NCBI GenBank assembly: GCA_028015205.1
Contig: CM051514.1
Location: 48,376,150-48,440,149 of the forward strand
Direction of reading: 5' to 3'
Source: Mytilisepta virgata
Taxonomy: Eukaryota > Mollusca > Bivalvia > Mytilida > Mytilidae
Length of the DNA stretch: 64,000 nt
A program made the translations under genes and the position numbers. Of this stretch, positions 1 through 11,856 are shown in pieces (the stretch's first letter is position 1; each line of letters starts with the position of its first letter). A model generated the notes under the pieces. The model was not told the origin of the DNA. It did no database searches and saw only the letters and a list, made by a program, of their open reading frames with translations.

Positions 1-529
1 TTTAGTACATTAGTGTGTATTATTATTTTGGCGTCATAATGTATTGCATGATATTTTCGAGTCTCATGTCATGAATACTGAACTATTACATCAAAAGGAA
101 AAAGTATGAATTGCCGATAAACTAAATTTCTCGACCTTCAGACATCAAAAGAAGGTTACTCAAATTACTGATGTATCATTATTTGCTACGCCCATTGAAC
201 AAAGAAATAAACACAAAGTCAATGGTACAAAGTTTTTATAAATGTAAAACTCAAATTACTCGATTGGAATCCGATTAACACGCTTGCAAATTAATAGAGG
301 TTTTCTGGAAATAAAAGACTAGGAGGTGAGAAGGAGTGAGCCATCTTTGGCAAATTTTTAAGACCAGGGTCTTTGATTTTAATTATCATAAGCGTATTCA
401 GAATGTTATAGTAAGGTAGATTTATAACTAAATACATGTAGTAACACAAATTAACACAATTATATTTGTTATTCATACGTTATAAATGTACTTTGAGCTG
501 CCTACTGTAGCATTAAGATTCAACTTGTA
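1..529. other. AT-rich stretch without recognisable gene
   Basis: No open frame with recognisable content, no RNA gene and no clear repeat is visible here. It precedes a retroelement remnant. Confidence 0.5.
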
Positions 530-930
530 AAACTGTTTAGCCAGGGTTTTATCAGGGACAAGTTGATGTCATCACTTAGGAAATTTTACGGTCGTTATCA
601 CGAATTGATTGACCGTTACAGTGTTCCAATATCTAAGATGGTGTTGGACCTGTTCCCACTATCGTAACATTTCATGTACCTCCACTGATTTGTGACTATC
701 ACCGGATTGACTTTGTTGGACTTCACGAAAGATGTCGTATACGGAGCAGGAACTGCTTACCCGTCCGGAGCACCTGAGTTCACTCCTGGTTTTTATAGGA
801 GTTCGTGTTGTTCATTGTTTTTTTTAGTTTTCAGTGTTTATTTGTTGTGCTTGTGGTTTTTCATTTGTCTTCCCGGATTTTGTCTGTCTAATGGATTACG
901 TTTTTGGATTGCTCCTTAGGTACATGTATA
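530..930 (+). repeat. Retroelement 3'-end remnant, copy 1
   Basis: Positions 530-667 read as the C-terminal end of a protein (KLFSQGFIRDKL, then KFYGRYHELIDRYSV, ending LFPLS-stop). It matches the end of a longer frame at 57370-57552. A non-coding tail of about 260 bp follows, and the same tail recurs at about 2945, 28285, 44370 and 57555 on the plus strand and at 62755 on the minus strand. All copies end near 'ggtatatttgtcctttt'. Variable 5' starts and a shared 3' end are typical of 5'-truncated retroelement copies. The peptide resembles C-terminal ends of reverse-transcriptase polyproteins I have seen in invertebrate genomes, but the superfamily is not certain. Confidence 0.6.
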
Positions 931-1554
931 TTTGTTCTCTTTTAATAGATCATAGTATTACACTCACAATTACACGATGTGTGTTGCGAGCAACCTGAAA
1001 CCGTGAGTGTGTGTCATATTATGACGAAATATGCATTAAACTTGTAAGATGTCAAGCAACAATACAGTGCTATCGCAAGCAACTATACAGCAAAACTTTT
1101 TGTCTTAGCAAGCACCTATACAAACCAAGTTTGTATTGTTTCACATTGATTTCAATATAGGGAATTAACGAGGCAACAAAGGAAAAATCGTATTTAACCT
1201 GAAGATTAACTGATCATTTTAGTATTAAAAATAAATATTATTGATAGGAAGGGATAAAGAAATCACGTTTACAAAGCATTTGAAGAGGCCGTGTTGTACA
1301 AACAGTAGATGATTTCGAAGCATTTTTTACTTGATATGTCTGTTATAATGTATAAATGTAGGTTTTAACAAGCATGAATGAATAACATCTTATTGGTTTA
1401 AATTCTTATCGATTTATTTCATTGAAAAATATTTTTGTAAACAGGAAAAATAGTCAAAAGCTTACCTTCCCCAAAGCGTTTATCCTTATCTAGCGCTTCA
1501 CAGAATCGCAACTCAAATGTTGAAAAAAATACTGTACCCTTCCGCTCCCACACT
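931..1554. other. No recognised content
   Basis: AT-rich sequence with short scattered repeats of 'caagcaac' near 1032-1115. Nothing identifiable as a gene. Confidence 0.4.
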
Positions 1555-1755
1555 GTGCAAACGTACTTTATAAATAAAATACAACATCTAAATTTTGCTA
1601 CTCGGTAATGCGTGAATTCCATTTTCTAAATTTAGATTTTATTTGTAATTCTAATGTCAAATATATGGTAAAAATAAGTTAAAAAACCTGTTACCCAGGG
1701 GGGAAAACCACAGGTAAATCTTTATTACTTGCTTTATTAATAATCAATTAATTAC
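1555..1755. repeat. Fragment of the 2-kb tandem unit
   Basis: The segment from 'aaacgtactttataaataaa' to the 'aaaacctgttaccc...accacaggtaaatc' block matches the units at about 20320, 23250, 37175, 39130 and 41105. Here a short piece is joined directly to 'attacttacagtattgtc', the start of the Family A upstream region also seen at about 24905 and 42760. In cassette 1 the array has therefore shrunk to a remnant. Confidence 0.7.
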
Positions 1756-2640
1756 TTACAGTATTGTCAAACATCCTTTGTAGATGCGCACTAAGGTTTT
1801 AGAAAATTTATTTTCAAAACTTGGGCCAAGAAAAGTCGTGTTTTCAATTGTGCATTTAAGTTTGTCACATAAACTCCTTTTTTATTTTTCACAGGTTGTT
1901 GATACAGAAAAAGATTTCAGAATTTTGGTTTTCAAATTCGCGGGTATTCCAGGATTGTTTCTCCATATTCATGAGCCGTATTTTTTCAAAACCTGTTAGA
2001 TCTCGGATTAATTTTAATTCCTTCCCCAACATTATTTCAATCAAGATTCAAAATTTTGTATCCTAAATATATCCACAATCGCAGGTTATAGTTTTGTACA
2101 TTTTATGACTATCCTGAATCTCTCTGTATTTAAAATATTTCAGGTCGTGCTCTTCGTTGATTTCGTTTAAGGATTAGCGATGGATCATTGTTGACCTTTG
2201 TGATCATACTTTTTTATGGTTATTATTATTATTAACATTCACAGTTAACCTACATGTGCAGCCTGCCAAAAGTTCATCCAGTCTTCTGGCAAGTAGCTTA
2301 GTAACATTTAACAGTCCAATACTTTGGCAAATATTAATACGACAACCTTATTTTGAACACACAAAAGCTCTTTTTGCCAGCCATCTCAATCGCCATCCGT
2401 CTATATAATCACGGTATTCAAATAGTAAGTTACGAAAGATGGAGAATATTCGAGTCTGAAAAAGGTGGAAACGTAAATTCATAATGTTAACTAATGTATT
2501 TATCCTATAAAGATAATAAATGCTACCACCTTAAATACACACCTCCAGTCTCGCTTTCTTTAACTTTTTGCATGAGCTGATAATGCTTAAATAATATAAA
2601 CATATGTATGTATATGTAGAAGAATAAGAATGTAAGAATA
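1756..2640 (+). other. Conserved upstream region of the Family A gene, cassette 1
   Basis: This stretch is colinear with 24905-27560 (interrupted there by a 1.75-kb insertion) and 42760-43660. It contains a 71-codon frame at 1784-1999 beginning MRTKVLENLF. In the other two cassettes a T-run difference or a lost G breaks that frame, so it may not be translated. The 'cag/gttgttgatacag' junction near 1893 looks like a splice acceptor and is kept in all three copies. It may hold promoter or 5' untranslated exons of Family A; I cannot place a transcription start. Confidence 0.45.
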
Positions 2641-2675
2641 TTAATCATTTTTTGTTGACTTACTACATTCAAAAA

Positions 2676-2888
2676 ATGTCGTTTATAGATGTATTATACG
2701 GAAAACAAAATGACAATAAAGATTCAGAAGAAGAAAATATCAAGATTTCCACTTCAAAGCTGGAAAATATCATTAAGAAAGCATACGAGAAGGGAAGGAA
2801 AGAGAGCAACTCGAACAAAAAACTAAAAATCAACATATCTTTAGGATACGATGCTGCCGATGCTATTAAAAAGGTTGTACATCGTTAA
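2676..2888 (+). pseudogene. Family A gene, cassette 1: fused exon 1/2 remnant
   Basis: Residues from ATG 2676 match exon 1 of the intact Family A genes (NKDSEEENIKISTSKLENII, then KKAYEKGRKES). After ISL the sequence jumps directly into exon 2 (YDAADAIK), so the acidic end of exon 1, all of intron 1 and the start of exon 2 are missing. A single-base loss relative to the 'agaggattgtacagcgttaag' region of the intact copies shifts the frame and gives a stop at 2886-2888. No exon 3 follows. The old exon-2 donor context 'gttaaggtgaat' is still visible. Exon 4 of the same gene lies inverted at 5197-5606. This is a broken copy; a short 70-residue product is possible but unlikely to be functional. 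Confidence 0.85.
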
Positions 2889-2944
2889 GGTGAATACCGT
2901 CATTACATAGGTACATATAGATCTTTTCGTTATATATATCATTT

Positions 2945-3225
2945 CCTGTTCCCACTGTTGTAACCTTGGTGACTTCCAGCGGACTAAATTTATTGAACTC
3001 CACAACGATTGCCATATACGTAGCAGGAACTGCCTTCCCTTCCAGAGCACCTTGGTTCACTCCTGGTTTTTATAGGAGTTTCTGTTGTTCATTGATTTTT
3101 AGTTTTCAGTGTTTGATTGTTGTGCTTGTGGTTGTTCATTTGTCTTCCCGGGTTTGTCTGTCCAATAGATTACGTTTTTTTTATTGCTCCTTAGGTATAT
3201 TTGTCCTTTTTTTTAATTTTTAATC
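2945..3225 (+). repeat. Retroelement 3'-end remnant, copy 2
   Basis: Same tail as 668-930, starting at 'cctgttcccactgttgtaacc' and ending in the T-rich run after 'ggtatatttgtcc'. It occupies the place equivalent to Family A intron 2, where copies also sit at about 28285 and 44370, so it predates the cassette duplications. Confidence 0.7.
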
Positions 3226-5705
3226 CTACCCTTACAAAATTTTGATCTACAATTTGAGCGATTTTATACAGATAAATTCGACGCAGTTGCGATGTCAGAA
3301 AATATGACATGAAACAACTTAAGGTACCATATGCCCAATGTAGATTTATCTTAACACCACTTCAGAAATATTCAGGAAATTCTTGCTAAAATGTAAGAAA
3401 TATCCTTGGTTCGTGTTTGCTTGCCACTTTTGACAAGATTGGCTGCGTAATGGTGCAGAAAGCCGGTGCACTCAAATATAACTATCGGCAACGATCTGTG
3501 GCCATAAAGGCCCTTCGAGATCTTTTCTAATTCAAAAGGTTAGAGTTAAACCAATCACGGCACGCTCGGTCGCAGTCGAAAAGTATGTAATTAATCTCCC
3601 CTGTTGATGTGGTTGTGATTATCCTCAGAAATGGTGTCAGGTCACACTAAGTAGTTCATACTTTTTAAGAGAAATACAAACTATAGGAGAATTAATTTCA
3701 TTTTTATTTTATATCATCTTCATCTTTAAAATTGTACAAACTATACATGGGAACCTAAGTACTCCTTGAAAAAAGAAATTATAAATGCAAAACCGACATA
3801 TCCAACTATTAATCATCCCGAGACTTTTGGTGACGTCACACATCACCTATAACATGCCCAAGTAATTTCTATAGAAATGTACTGGGGCGATCAGGAATCG
3901 AGAAAATAGACTACTTTTAGTTCGTGCTCAAAAAATTTTGGTGCTATTTAGTACTTTCTCATATATTTAGAAATATATTTATGCTATTTGGAAAAGTTAA
4001 AATTTTGGTCTTATCCCTTCCAAATGCTTTTGAAAATTTGTCTTATTTTCTCGTTAAGTCCATACTGTTAAATCATCTAATTCTGATAAATTGGCTTCTT
4101 TGTCCTTTTTAAACACAAAATTGCGATTTAACCAAAACTGATGGAAAATTTTTGGTGCTATATATAATTAATACATTCATAACTTTTCGAAATATCGTAA
4201 TTGCAATAGTTTAAATTTTGATTATATCCCTTCCAAATTGATTTGAAAATTAGCTATTTTGAAACGTGTTATAATTTACTATTATTATTCAAGATGGCGC
4301 CCATCCTAATCAGCTTCTACCTTGTCATAACAAAGTAAATATATATACGAGTAAATAGAATTAATCATATAATATGTCAAATGTTTAATATATAAATACC
4401 AAAAAGATAAATTATTAATTTAAAATAAATTAAAATGTTACTTATCTGACATTTTAAATTATATTTCATCTCTGCAGTCTTTGTGATCTCCCCTTAAACA
4501 CACACACACCTCTTTATCAAAATGCTGCATTAATTATCAAAAAATGTAGTGCTAAAAATGGTCAGCAAACGGTTTACCCGTATACATACAATGTACCTGT
4601 ATACCTTAATTAAGGGTTGGAACAATAAACATCCGGACAGTTAAGGTACAATATACATGTCAAATCGTTAATTAATTATAATTACCTGAAACACAGAGCG
4701 TGTTAATTGTAAATTTACTTCAGATAAAACTCAAATAAATTTTACCCAAAAAAAATTCGCTTTTCTCGCGGCTTAAAAATTTTTTAAAAACTTGCACCAT
4801 AACCCTTTATCACGTGTGATTATGTACTTTTGACAGTTTGTATAAATTGGTGATCAATTTCATATTATTAATTATTGTCACAATTTCATATATTTGAATT
4901 ATAAGCCATGTGAAATGTTACTACATATTTCAAATAAAAAGTTTTTTTTTGAAGTGAAGACGTGGAGTACGTGCTATAATCAATACAGAGTTATCGAAGT
5001 ACGATGAATGCCTGGCATGAACGGGACCAGTAGATTCCCGATACTGGGTAACCAGTTAATATGTCTATACAGAGTTATCTAACTTAATTATGACCGATAT
5101 AGTTGCATATGTCAATCTATCTGTATCTGTACAAATAAAACCCTTTATTTCTGTCTCCAATAAAATTTGTTCTACATTGTATATGTTGCGCAGTATTTAA
5201 TTTTCTATTGCATCCAACGATTGTACATAATTAATTCTATCTATCACTCCTGCCTTGCAAAATTCTTGTAAAGCTTTTGTCCGGAAGGAAGTCTGTTGCG
5301 TTTTGATGGTCTTTGCCCCAATACTTCTCTCTCGGACTTGTCTTTTTTCCCATTTAACTAACTCCCACAAAGCGGAACTTTTCTTCTTTGTCACTATAAT
5401 CTGTGGCGACAGCTTAAAATCTAATTTGTATACAGCATGCATACAGTCAACGTATTTCTTATCGTTTGATCTTCCAAAAGCTATTATTCCAAAACGTGTT
5501 CCCGAATATTCTCCTTTGTTAAACTTGTATTCAAAAATTTGTTTTTCCCAAGATCCTTCTGAGTACAGAATTCCATTCATCTGTTTCCTTAAAACATGGT
5601 CAAAGCCTGAAATTGAAAAAGAAAGAATAACAGAGAAATAATTTCAGTTTCTCTCAAGATTTTCTCTCAAGGGAGAAGTTTGGGTACACATAAAACCGCT
5701 TTAAC
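3226..5705 (-). repeat. Inverted 2.5-kb segment of the Family A 3' region
   Basis: Read on the minus strand this segment is colinear with the end of intron 3, exon 4 and 3' flank of the other Family A genes. Bases 3868-5705 match 49717-51537 on the plus strand, and about 3230-3800 match 30310-30900. On both sides the sequence returns to plus-strand colinearity. The gene's 3' half was therefore inverted in cassette 1. The outer arms form an inverted repeat of about 1.8 kb with 49717-51537, 44 kb away. Confidence 0.85.
5197..5606 (-). pseudogene. Family A exon 4, orphaned and inverted
   Basis: The acceptor 'tttcag' lies just above 5606 and the frame runs without a stop to 5197. It encodes the conserved C-terminal core (GTRFGIIAFGRSNDKKYVD, YKLDF, IIVTKKK, KALQEF) and ends DAIEN. 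Two residues are missing relative to the other copies (EKRQVRERS against EKRHVEVRERS). No exon 3 lies upstream on this strand; homology to intron 3 stops near 5705. The frame is still open despite loss of the rest of the gene, which suggests a recent break, or expression from another promoter. I treat it as a gene fragment. Confidence 0.8.
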
Positions 5706-5714
5706 CCCACCACT

Positions 5715-6240
5715 AGATTCACTCCAAATTCAAAGATAAGGAAAAGGTTTGCAAATAATTACATTTATCCTTAATACTGCAATGTATTAAACAAGTTTTC
5801 CAGTTTTTTGGGGACGAATCTAATTAAATACCAGAAAGTGTTGATAGGTACATAGTGACACCATCGAGCATTTTTCGCTGTAGACTGGTACCCTTTCATT
5901 ATTTTACAAGCTTGAGAATACTTTATTTGTTTATGACGTAGCTCATATTGTGTGTATCGCTGTATTTACGTTTATTCCACATTGGCTAGAGGTAGAGGGG
6001 GAGGGTTAAGATATTTTGCCCCTGTCTCAAGTCAGGAACCTTTAGCCTTTATTAGTCTTGTGTGTTTTTTAAAATCTTGGTTCATTTGTATGTTTGGGAG
6101 TTTAGTGTGTTCGCTGAACTAGTATGTATTATTGTCCGCCTCCGGGTGTGGTATTTTCTCGCTGCGTTGAAGACCAATTAGCCTTGCGCTGTTTTCTGCT
6201 CTATTGGTCTCGTTGTTGTCTCTTTGACCCAATCCCCGTT
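5715..6240 (+). repeat. Dispersed mussel-type repeat, copy 1
   Basis: Cassette 1 resumes colinearity with 31605-32595 and 55808-56790. Bases 5930-6240 carry the repeat that includes 'gcggtattttctcgctgcgttgaagacc' in two pieces and ends 'ttgtctctttgacccaatcc'; the other copies end 'tctttgacacattccccg'. I recall this block as very abundant in mussel sequences, often as a transcript end; its class is not clear from the sequence. Confidence 0.5.
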
Positions 6241-6440
6241 TCCATCCCTATTCCATGAATATTATGGCGGGGACAAACCTACAATGATCTATTTTCGCTG
6301 TACTTCTGTTCTACTGAATTCCGTTGTGACAATTTTTGGACCAATATACGGAATATTTTTTGGAATTCCGATACATCTTTACCTCTCTGGTAAATGCGAT
6401 GCAACACCCGGAGCGCCGTTATGTACTACATATAATTAGT
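6241..6440 (+). other. Conserved segment with hydrophobic frame, cassette 1
   Basis: A frame with a hydrophobic run (YFRCTSVLLNSVV, then YGIFFGIPIHLYLSG) is kept in the three cassettes (here, about 32590-32775 and 56790-56985) despite base changes. In this copy the frame meets 'ctctctg/gtaaatg', which resembles a splice donor; the other two have 'gggtttatg'. It could be a membrane-spanning exon remnant or part of a retroelement. No family recognised. Confidence 0.3.
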
Positions 6441-6571
6441 GGTAATGATCGTCTGTGGATGTCAAACTGATTAATTATTATTCTATAATGTCTTTCGGAA
6501 ATGACCGAGCTTCGCCTTAACCAGATTAAAAAAATATGAATGCAGAAGTGAGAACGTAAAAATTGTAAAGG

Positions 6572-7885
6572 TACTAGACATTGAACCCGCGCGAGCGCGG
6601 GGAAATAAGCATTTTTTTGGGGTGGCCATATTGACTTTAAAAAGTTTTTGCGGCCATGTCATTCATGTAACAGGAACTCAATATGGAAGTTGTGGCAGGC
6701 TTCCCATAAACTTTCCTGTCAAGTAGGTTGTATCAACTGATAGTTTCATGTCTATATATGCTGTAGTATTCCAGAAATGGATGTTACTTTAACCAAAGTC
6801 AATGAAGCGTGAAATGCAGGTCAACGTGACCCAATTGTCATATGGCTGTTCGTTACTAGTGAAGATGTATCCACTGATGAAGTAGACTGTATGCCACGTA
6901 AATTACCAAAATGGACTATAAGGTTCCATCAAAGTCAAAATCTATGACGAAAACACAACCACATAAATTGTCAATATTTTTATTGTTACAATTAATTCTG
7001 AACTGGAACTTGATGAAAAGCTTTCATTAAATACACATTTCATAATGCATTACCCTTTCCTTTCCGAATAAATATGAAAATGAAATTGTAGATGTAAACA
7101 TTTCCTTAGTGACGGATGAATTTTTCAAAAGATGCCGTGAGTTAGGTAGAGCATATGTTTGGAAAATAATTGTTCCAATTGTTCCATTGTCATCATGGGC
7201 AGGGCAAGCGAGGCTTAATTTCAAAAATATATCCAATAATCAGACGATAAAAGCATTTTTAGTGTGTGGCTGCGTGTGCTGTCCACGTTTATAAAGATGT
7301 CCGATGTCTAGGGCTTCCAGGTAATTGTATGGTAGAGATATATTTAGACAGGTCACATGACAAATAATGTAAAAATAGATAATGGTTTGTTTTATCACTT
7401 TGTGCAGGGTAAACATCCGAGCAATCGAAAAAAACAACTAAGTTAGGAATTCCTCTGAACTTTACCTTACTTCTTCATAATCTTCAAAGTTCATAACCTT
7501 TACAGTTAGGAGAAATTGCGTTATTCTATAAAAACAATCCTGAAAACATGAAGCGGAAACATCCCAATCGAAGGAGAATGTTTTTAATTTGTTTTATTCT
7601 TCTTCGGTAATTTCAAACAAAAATACATTTAAAATATTGCATACTTGTTTATTTGAATCAAGTGTTAAAATGATTCATTCCAGAACCTTCTAAGGGATAT
7701 GTTCGGAGAATTCATATCAGAAAAGTGCATACAAATTCCATTTGCACATAAACAAAACTGTAGTTTAAATTTATAAATGCAAATTGTCAAATCCGATAAT
7801 AACCTTTATAATCTGAACCATACATCGTTTATTTTGAACCACGCGTTTTGCCGCCTATTTGGCTAATTCGTAAATTTAGTATTAT
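6572..7885. other. 1.3 kb present only in cassette 1
   Basis: Homology with cassettes 2 and 3 breaks after 'aattgtaaag' near 6571 and resumes near 7886 ('tctgtctagctctgtttagc'; compare 33170-33215). The extra DNA includes a GC-rich patch at 6586-6601 (cgcgcgagcgcgg). I see no terminal repeats and no coding frame I trust. It is either an insertion here or a deletion in the ancestor of cassettes 2 and 3. Confidence 0.4.
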
Positions 7886-7938
7886 AGATTTTTGCATTAT
7901 TTTTCTCTGTCTAGCTCTGTTTAGCTTCACTTCAAATA

Positions 7939-7951
7939 CAATCTTGAGTTG
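7939..7951. other. Empty SINE target site
   Basis: The 13-mer caatcttgagttg occurs once here, whereas it flanks the SINE on both sides in cassettes 2 and 3 (33230-33242/33515-33527 and 58113-58125/58399-58411). This is the unoccupied allele of that insertion. Confidence 0.9.
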
Positions 7952-8814
7952 TGAGAAAATTTGTTTAAACTGGGTATAAATGAAAACTTGAACTTTATTT
8001 AACTTGTATAAAGAGATCAGAAATGTGAAAAGTAAAACATTTAAAAAAATAGTAACTAATGGGAGGTAACCATATAAACATTCTGATTTTAGCAGAGTGA
8101 AAATCCTACATTATTGTGTCGGGTAATGTAGCAACTTTGGAAGCCGGTGAATATAGTCTGAAACTAAATGTTTTAAAAACAGATTGATATACCCTTTCAA
8201 ATTCATGTAATAATACACCTCTAAATTCTGCACATACAATCACAAGATTGCTCTAAAATTAGCCAGTATTTGGGATTTTGTTTAAGGGAGGGCTGTATTT
8301 AGTCACTTTTGTTCATGTTGCAGCTGATATTAGATAAAGTCGTCACAATTTGTGACGGATTGGAAAATCTTAAAACCAAATCTTTTATTTAATATATGGT
8401 TTTTTAGAGATATAAGATACAACAAACTGGTCAAATACCAGGTTGCTGAACACAGTCCATTAATTCATGACGCTATTATGCATGTATGAAAACTGAAGAA
8501 AACTGCTGTGTGCAATGTCAGATAATTCTTGTTTAAGTAAAACTTCGCATACTTTTTTAAATAGGTTGTTTTTTGTTTTGTCTCTATTCTTTTCATTGTT
8601 TTTTTTCTTTTCTCTACAAATGGTTTAGTTCTGTTAAATTGCTTCATAGGTATTGTACTTTCATTATTACTTTCAATGTCTTCGGTGGCTTCAAACGGCA
8701 TTGAGAAGAGTTTATCTTTCCTAAAATCCGCATAAGTTATAATGGTACCGACGGTGTGTGTGTGTTTTTTTCTTATGCTGGTTGCTCATCAACATTTAAT
8801 ATCTTACTTTTTTT
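7952..8814. other. Cassette sequence downstream of Family B
   Basis: Colinear with 33528-34150 and 58412-59045, except that about 8540-8775 has no counterpart in those two. A partial copy of that extra piece appears at about 63380-63555. No gene seen. Confidence 0.5.
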
Positions 8815-9230
8815 ATCCTCTCGCCAACGAAGCTGCGAAGGGATATAGTAAAGCTACCGTCGGTCCGTAACACCCTTGTGAACACTCTAGACTCAACATC
8901 TTTCAAGGGATTCTCACCAAACTTGGCACATACTATGTCCTTATCAATAGCTAGAACCATATTTATTTTCAATGTCATAGATCAAAGGTCAAGGTCACTG
9001 TGAAATTTGTAAATTATTTATACCCTTGTGAACACTCTAGACTCAACATCCTTCAGTCGATTTGTTTTACCAAACAGCACATTCTTACTCCTTCTGAATA
9101 TCTAAAACCCTATTTATTTTCAAGGTCAAAGGTTAAAGGTCAGGGTCACAGTGGAACTTGTAAATTATTTACACCCTTATTAACATCCTTCAATGGATTT
9201 TGACCAAATTTTATACAAAATTTAAATCTA
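8815..9230. repeat. Dispersed repeat with internal duplication and AGGTCA motifs, copy 1
   Basis: The block starting 'ctcgccaacgaagctgcgaa' contains two related sub-blocks ('acacccttgtgaacactctagac' in part, then again near 9024), each followed by 'gatcaaaggtcaaggtcac' type sequence. Copies lie at 34165-34570 and 59055-59470. The first sub-block holds TCAAGGTCA, the extended half-site bound by ERR/SF-1-class nuclear receptors; whether it works here is unknown. Confidence 0.6.
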
Positions 9231-9786
9231 TCAAGATCTAAAAGCCTAAAGATTTTGATGGGATGGTCATGAGTTCAATGACAAGGGTACTGTAGGCATT
9301 AGACTTTTTGATGTGATACATCTATGTGACTTTACCTAGCAGTACTGGTACATGTATATTGTTTGGCCTTAAGCTACTCCAACTGACGAGGCGTAGATCG
9401 ACGAAATGTGCACTTGATCAGAATTGATTTGATAAAATATCAACTTTTTCAAAAAATATTTGGACATTCTAAAGTTTTGGTCACATGGTTATTCAAGAAA
9501 TGCACGAAATTTGAAATTGGAGTTTAAGCATTGAAATCGAACAATGGGATAAAGAAAATGTCCTAAATTAGCCAGTAATCTTGGAGTTTTTATTCTTAAA
9601 ACTACAAAGTAATAATACATAACAAAATATCTGCAGTTCATTTTTTAATAATTTCCAAATATTCATTATGAAAAAAAAACGCCAAAATATTATCATCAAA
9701 GGAGTACTTTCCCGGAAGGTTATATAATGTTATTAAATGTTAAAAGTACACAGGCGGCTAATTAAATTTATCAAGTGAGTCGACCT

Positions 9787-11022
9787 CTATTCAAATGCTG
9801 CAAGAGATTTAACATCATTGATGCTGGACACCAAATTTCTTTTCTTGAACTCTGTCAGGGCTTTATACCTGCAGAAATTAACCAATTGTGTCCGGGTTAC
9901 GAATCCGAGACTTTTGTTTTCATACCAACTCCTTCTGTCGGTTCCGGCATTTATTCCAAAAATACTCTTCCTCTTTTTCCTGGTAACAAGGGTGCGGGCT
10001 ATTGTGAAGTCGAGTGTGTACAGACATGTAACGGCATCTACGGAGTTACCAGATTTTGAAATGGCAGCCATTCCAAAATGTACTTTTCCAGAATTCAAAT
10101 CTTCTCCAAAGGTAAACTCATAGATTTTCACGTCAACATCCTGGCAGAATCTAATGCCGCATATTTTGTTGTAGATGTTAACGCCATTTATTTTAAATCT
10201 ATCACTAATTTTGTTCAACAACGGGTCTAACTGCTGTAGTTCATACCCATGAAACTCATTTACGTCACAATCTTCCTTCCATTTTGTAAAGTATTCGCCC
10301 TGTAACTTCTCTTGTAACTGTTTGGCGTCTTGTACAGATATCCTGACAGCAGACATAGCAGAATCGATTCTCTTTGATGTATCAGTACCGGAACAAATAC
10401 CCGAGCTTCCATAATCTATATTATGAAAATATCTAGGTGCTGCTTGAGGGTCTACCTGAAAACCTGTAAAAGGTAAAAAACTTGTAATTTAATTGAACGG
10501 TTTTGGCTGTTTCTTTCTGCAGGACTATCTCTTACAACTTTCTACACTATATGAACTTTTGAAAATTTGTAATGGATCGAGTAAATAGGACTGCATTGAC
10601 GTAGGATTGCAAAATGTTTTTATAGAACGTGTACTGGCAATCTATAACAAAGTGATGAGGAAGTTGAATCACAGAATTTTTAATCATGTTTGTTATATGC
10701 CTTTGCTATGATTTTTTTTGTAGAGTTGCGATGCTGATAACAGATTCGTGATTTTTGACACTGTTACTTTGTTTTAACTGATACTGTTGATATTAAGAGT
10801 CCCGTATAAAGGAGAAGGTATGATTTCAGCCATTATTTGGCCCCATCTTACATGAAAAAATAAAATTAAGATTTCAGATTCGAATTTTTGTTGAATTAGT
10901 TTTGTTTCTTTCTGCTTTTTGAACCTTTTTATTTTTTCTATAGTTTTTATATGTAAGTACTAACATTAAAAATACCTTCTGGGGTTCTGTCATAGTGAGT
11001 TGAACTTTGACCCATCTTGATT
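9787..11022 (-). CDS. Family B gene, cassette 1 (intact, 238 aa)
   Basis: Unrecognised protein. I predict two coding exons. The first runs 11022-10976 with ATG at 11015 (MGQSSTHYDRTPE), between acceptor 'atttcag' and donor 'g/gtattt'. The second runs 10463-9787 after acceptor 'ttttacag'. Both junctions are phase 1 and join as Gly-Phe-Gln-Val-Asp-Pro. The product begins Met-Gly with Ser5 and Thr6, which fits the N-myristoylation pattern, and has no signal peptide. A helical, charged middle (AKQLQEKLQGEYFTKWKEDC) precedes a likely beta-rich core with KIYEFTFGE, FGMAAISKS, LYTLDF and LVTRKKRK, then a C-terminal KALTEF helix. The core matches exons 3-4 of Family A, but here without an intron. The gene converges on the Family A remnant. 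A retrotransposon lies just upstream of its predicted 5' exon. Confidence 0.75.
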
Positions 11023-11543
11023 CTGAAATTAAGAACTTTAAATATGATTATAATTTTTGATATGTAAAACTATAAGTGTTTAACTACTGTATGAATTCTA
11101 AATTATGACCAGGTATTGCAACCTTTGATTTTCTAGGGAGCAAAGACGCCAATTCGGATAGTGAGAAAAAACACTAAAAAGATAAACTTTTACTAAAAGA
11201 ATAGTAACAGATAAGCCCAAAATTTGAAACGCAAATAAGGAAAAACTAAGGTAAACTAAGGTAAACATGTCCTGCTCCGTACAAAGCATTCGAAACATAA
11301 AAACTAAATTCAGGGAAATGTCCAATCCGCCCTGTGAGTAAGAAACTGCGTAATGGTCAATCAAATCGGACATTTCGGACATTTTCATTTTCCGTTTGTC
11401 CTTCAAAACGCACAAGGTCGCATGCGTCATGAAGGTAATGACTTACTTCCGATAAATTTGCTAAGTTTATGAACTGCAAATTACAGTCCTTAAAGATTGA
11501 TAAAATATGTTTTACTTTTCAATGAAAATTAATTAGAAATTAA

Positions 11544-11590
11544 GTCAACTTACACTATCGTGACTTCCGGTATAAGTTTGAAATTTGAAC
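11544..11590 (-). promoter_or_regulatory. Predicted 5' exon/promoter of Family B with ETS site
   Basis: On the minus strand ACCGGAAGT (11571-11563) is followed by 'cacgatagt' and a strong donor GTAAGT (11553-11548). An acceptor for the first coding exon lies at 11024-11023, so this looks like a 5' untranslated exon with an ETS-type core-promoter site. The same layout is kept in cassette 2 at 36903-36926. Inference from motifs only. Confidence 0.5.
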
Positions 11591-11600
11591 GTAAAAACTG

Positions 11601-11856
11601 TATTTCTTCTGAACCATAAATCCCATAGAACCAAACATAAAACCAATTACAAAAAGATGACAGACGCAAAACAATACATCAATTCTTTACGACAGATGCA
11701 AATCAATGTTCAATTCTTACGACAGACACAAAATAATACTTCAGTACGCTTGTATATCTATACGACAGACACAAAGTAATGATCCATGTGCTCAAAATAT
11801 ATATAAAGAAACAAAAAACGTGTAAAGTGCAATACCACACGACAGAGCGAGTGCTG
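11601..11856 (-). repeat. Split direct repeat B2 of the YR retrotransposon
   Basis: Matches 12193-12448 over 256 bp, from 'tatttcttctgaaccataaa' to 'gacagagcgagtgctg'. It ends the element on the side facing the Family B gene. Confidence 0.9.

Noticed and set aside
9775..10123. Plus-strand frames of 94-101 codons opposite Family B (also 35173-35475, 60016-60364)
   Set aside because: They are antisense shadows of the conserved Family B exon; the minus strand has splice sites and paralogues.
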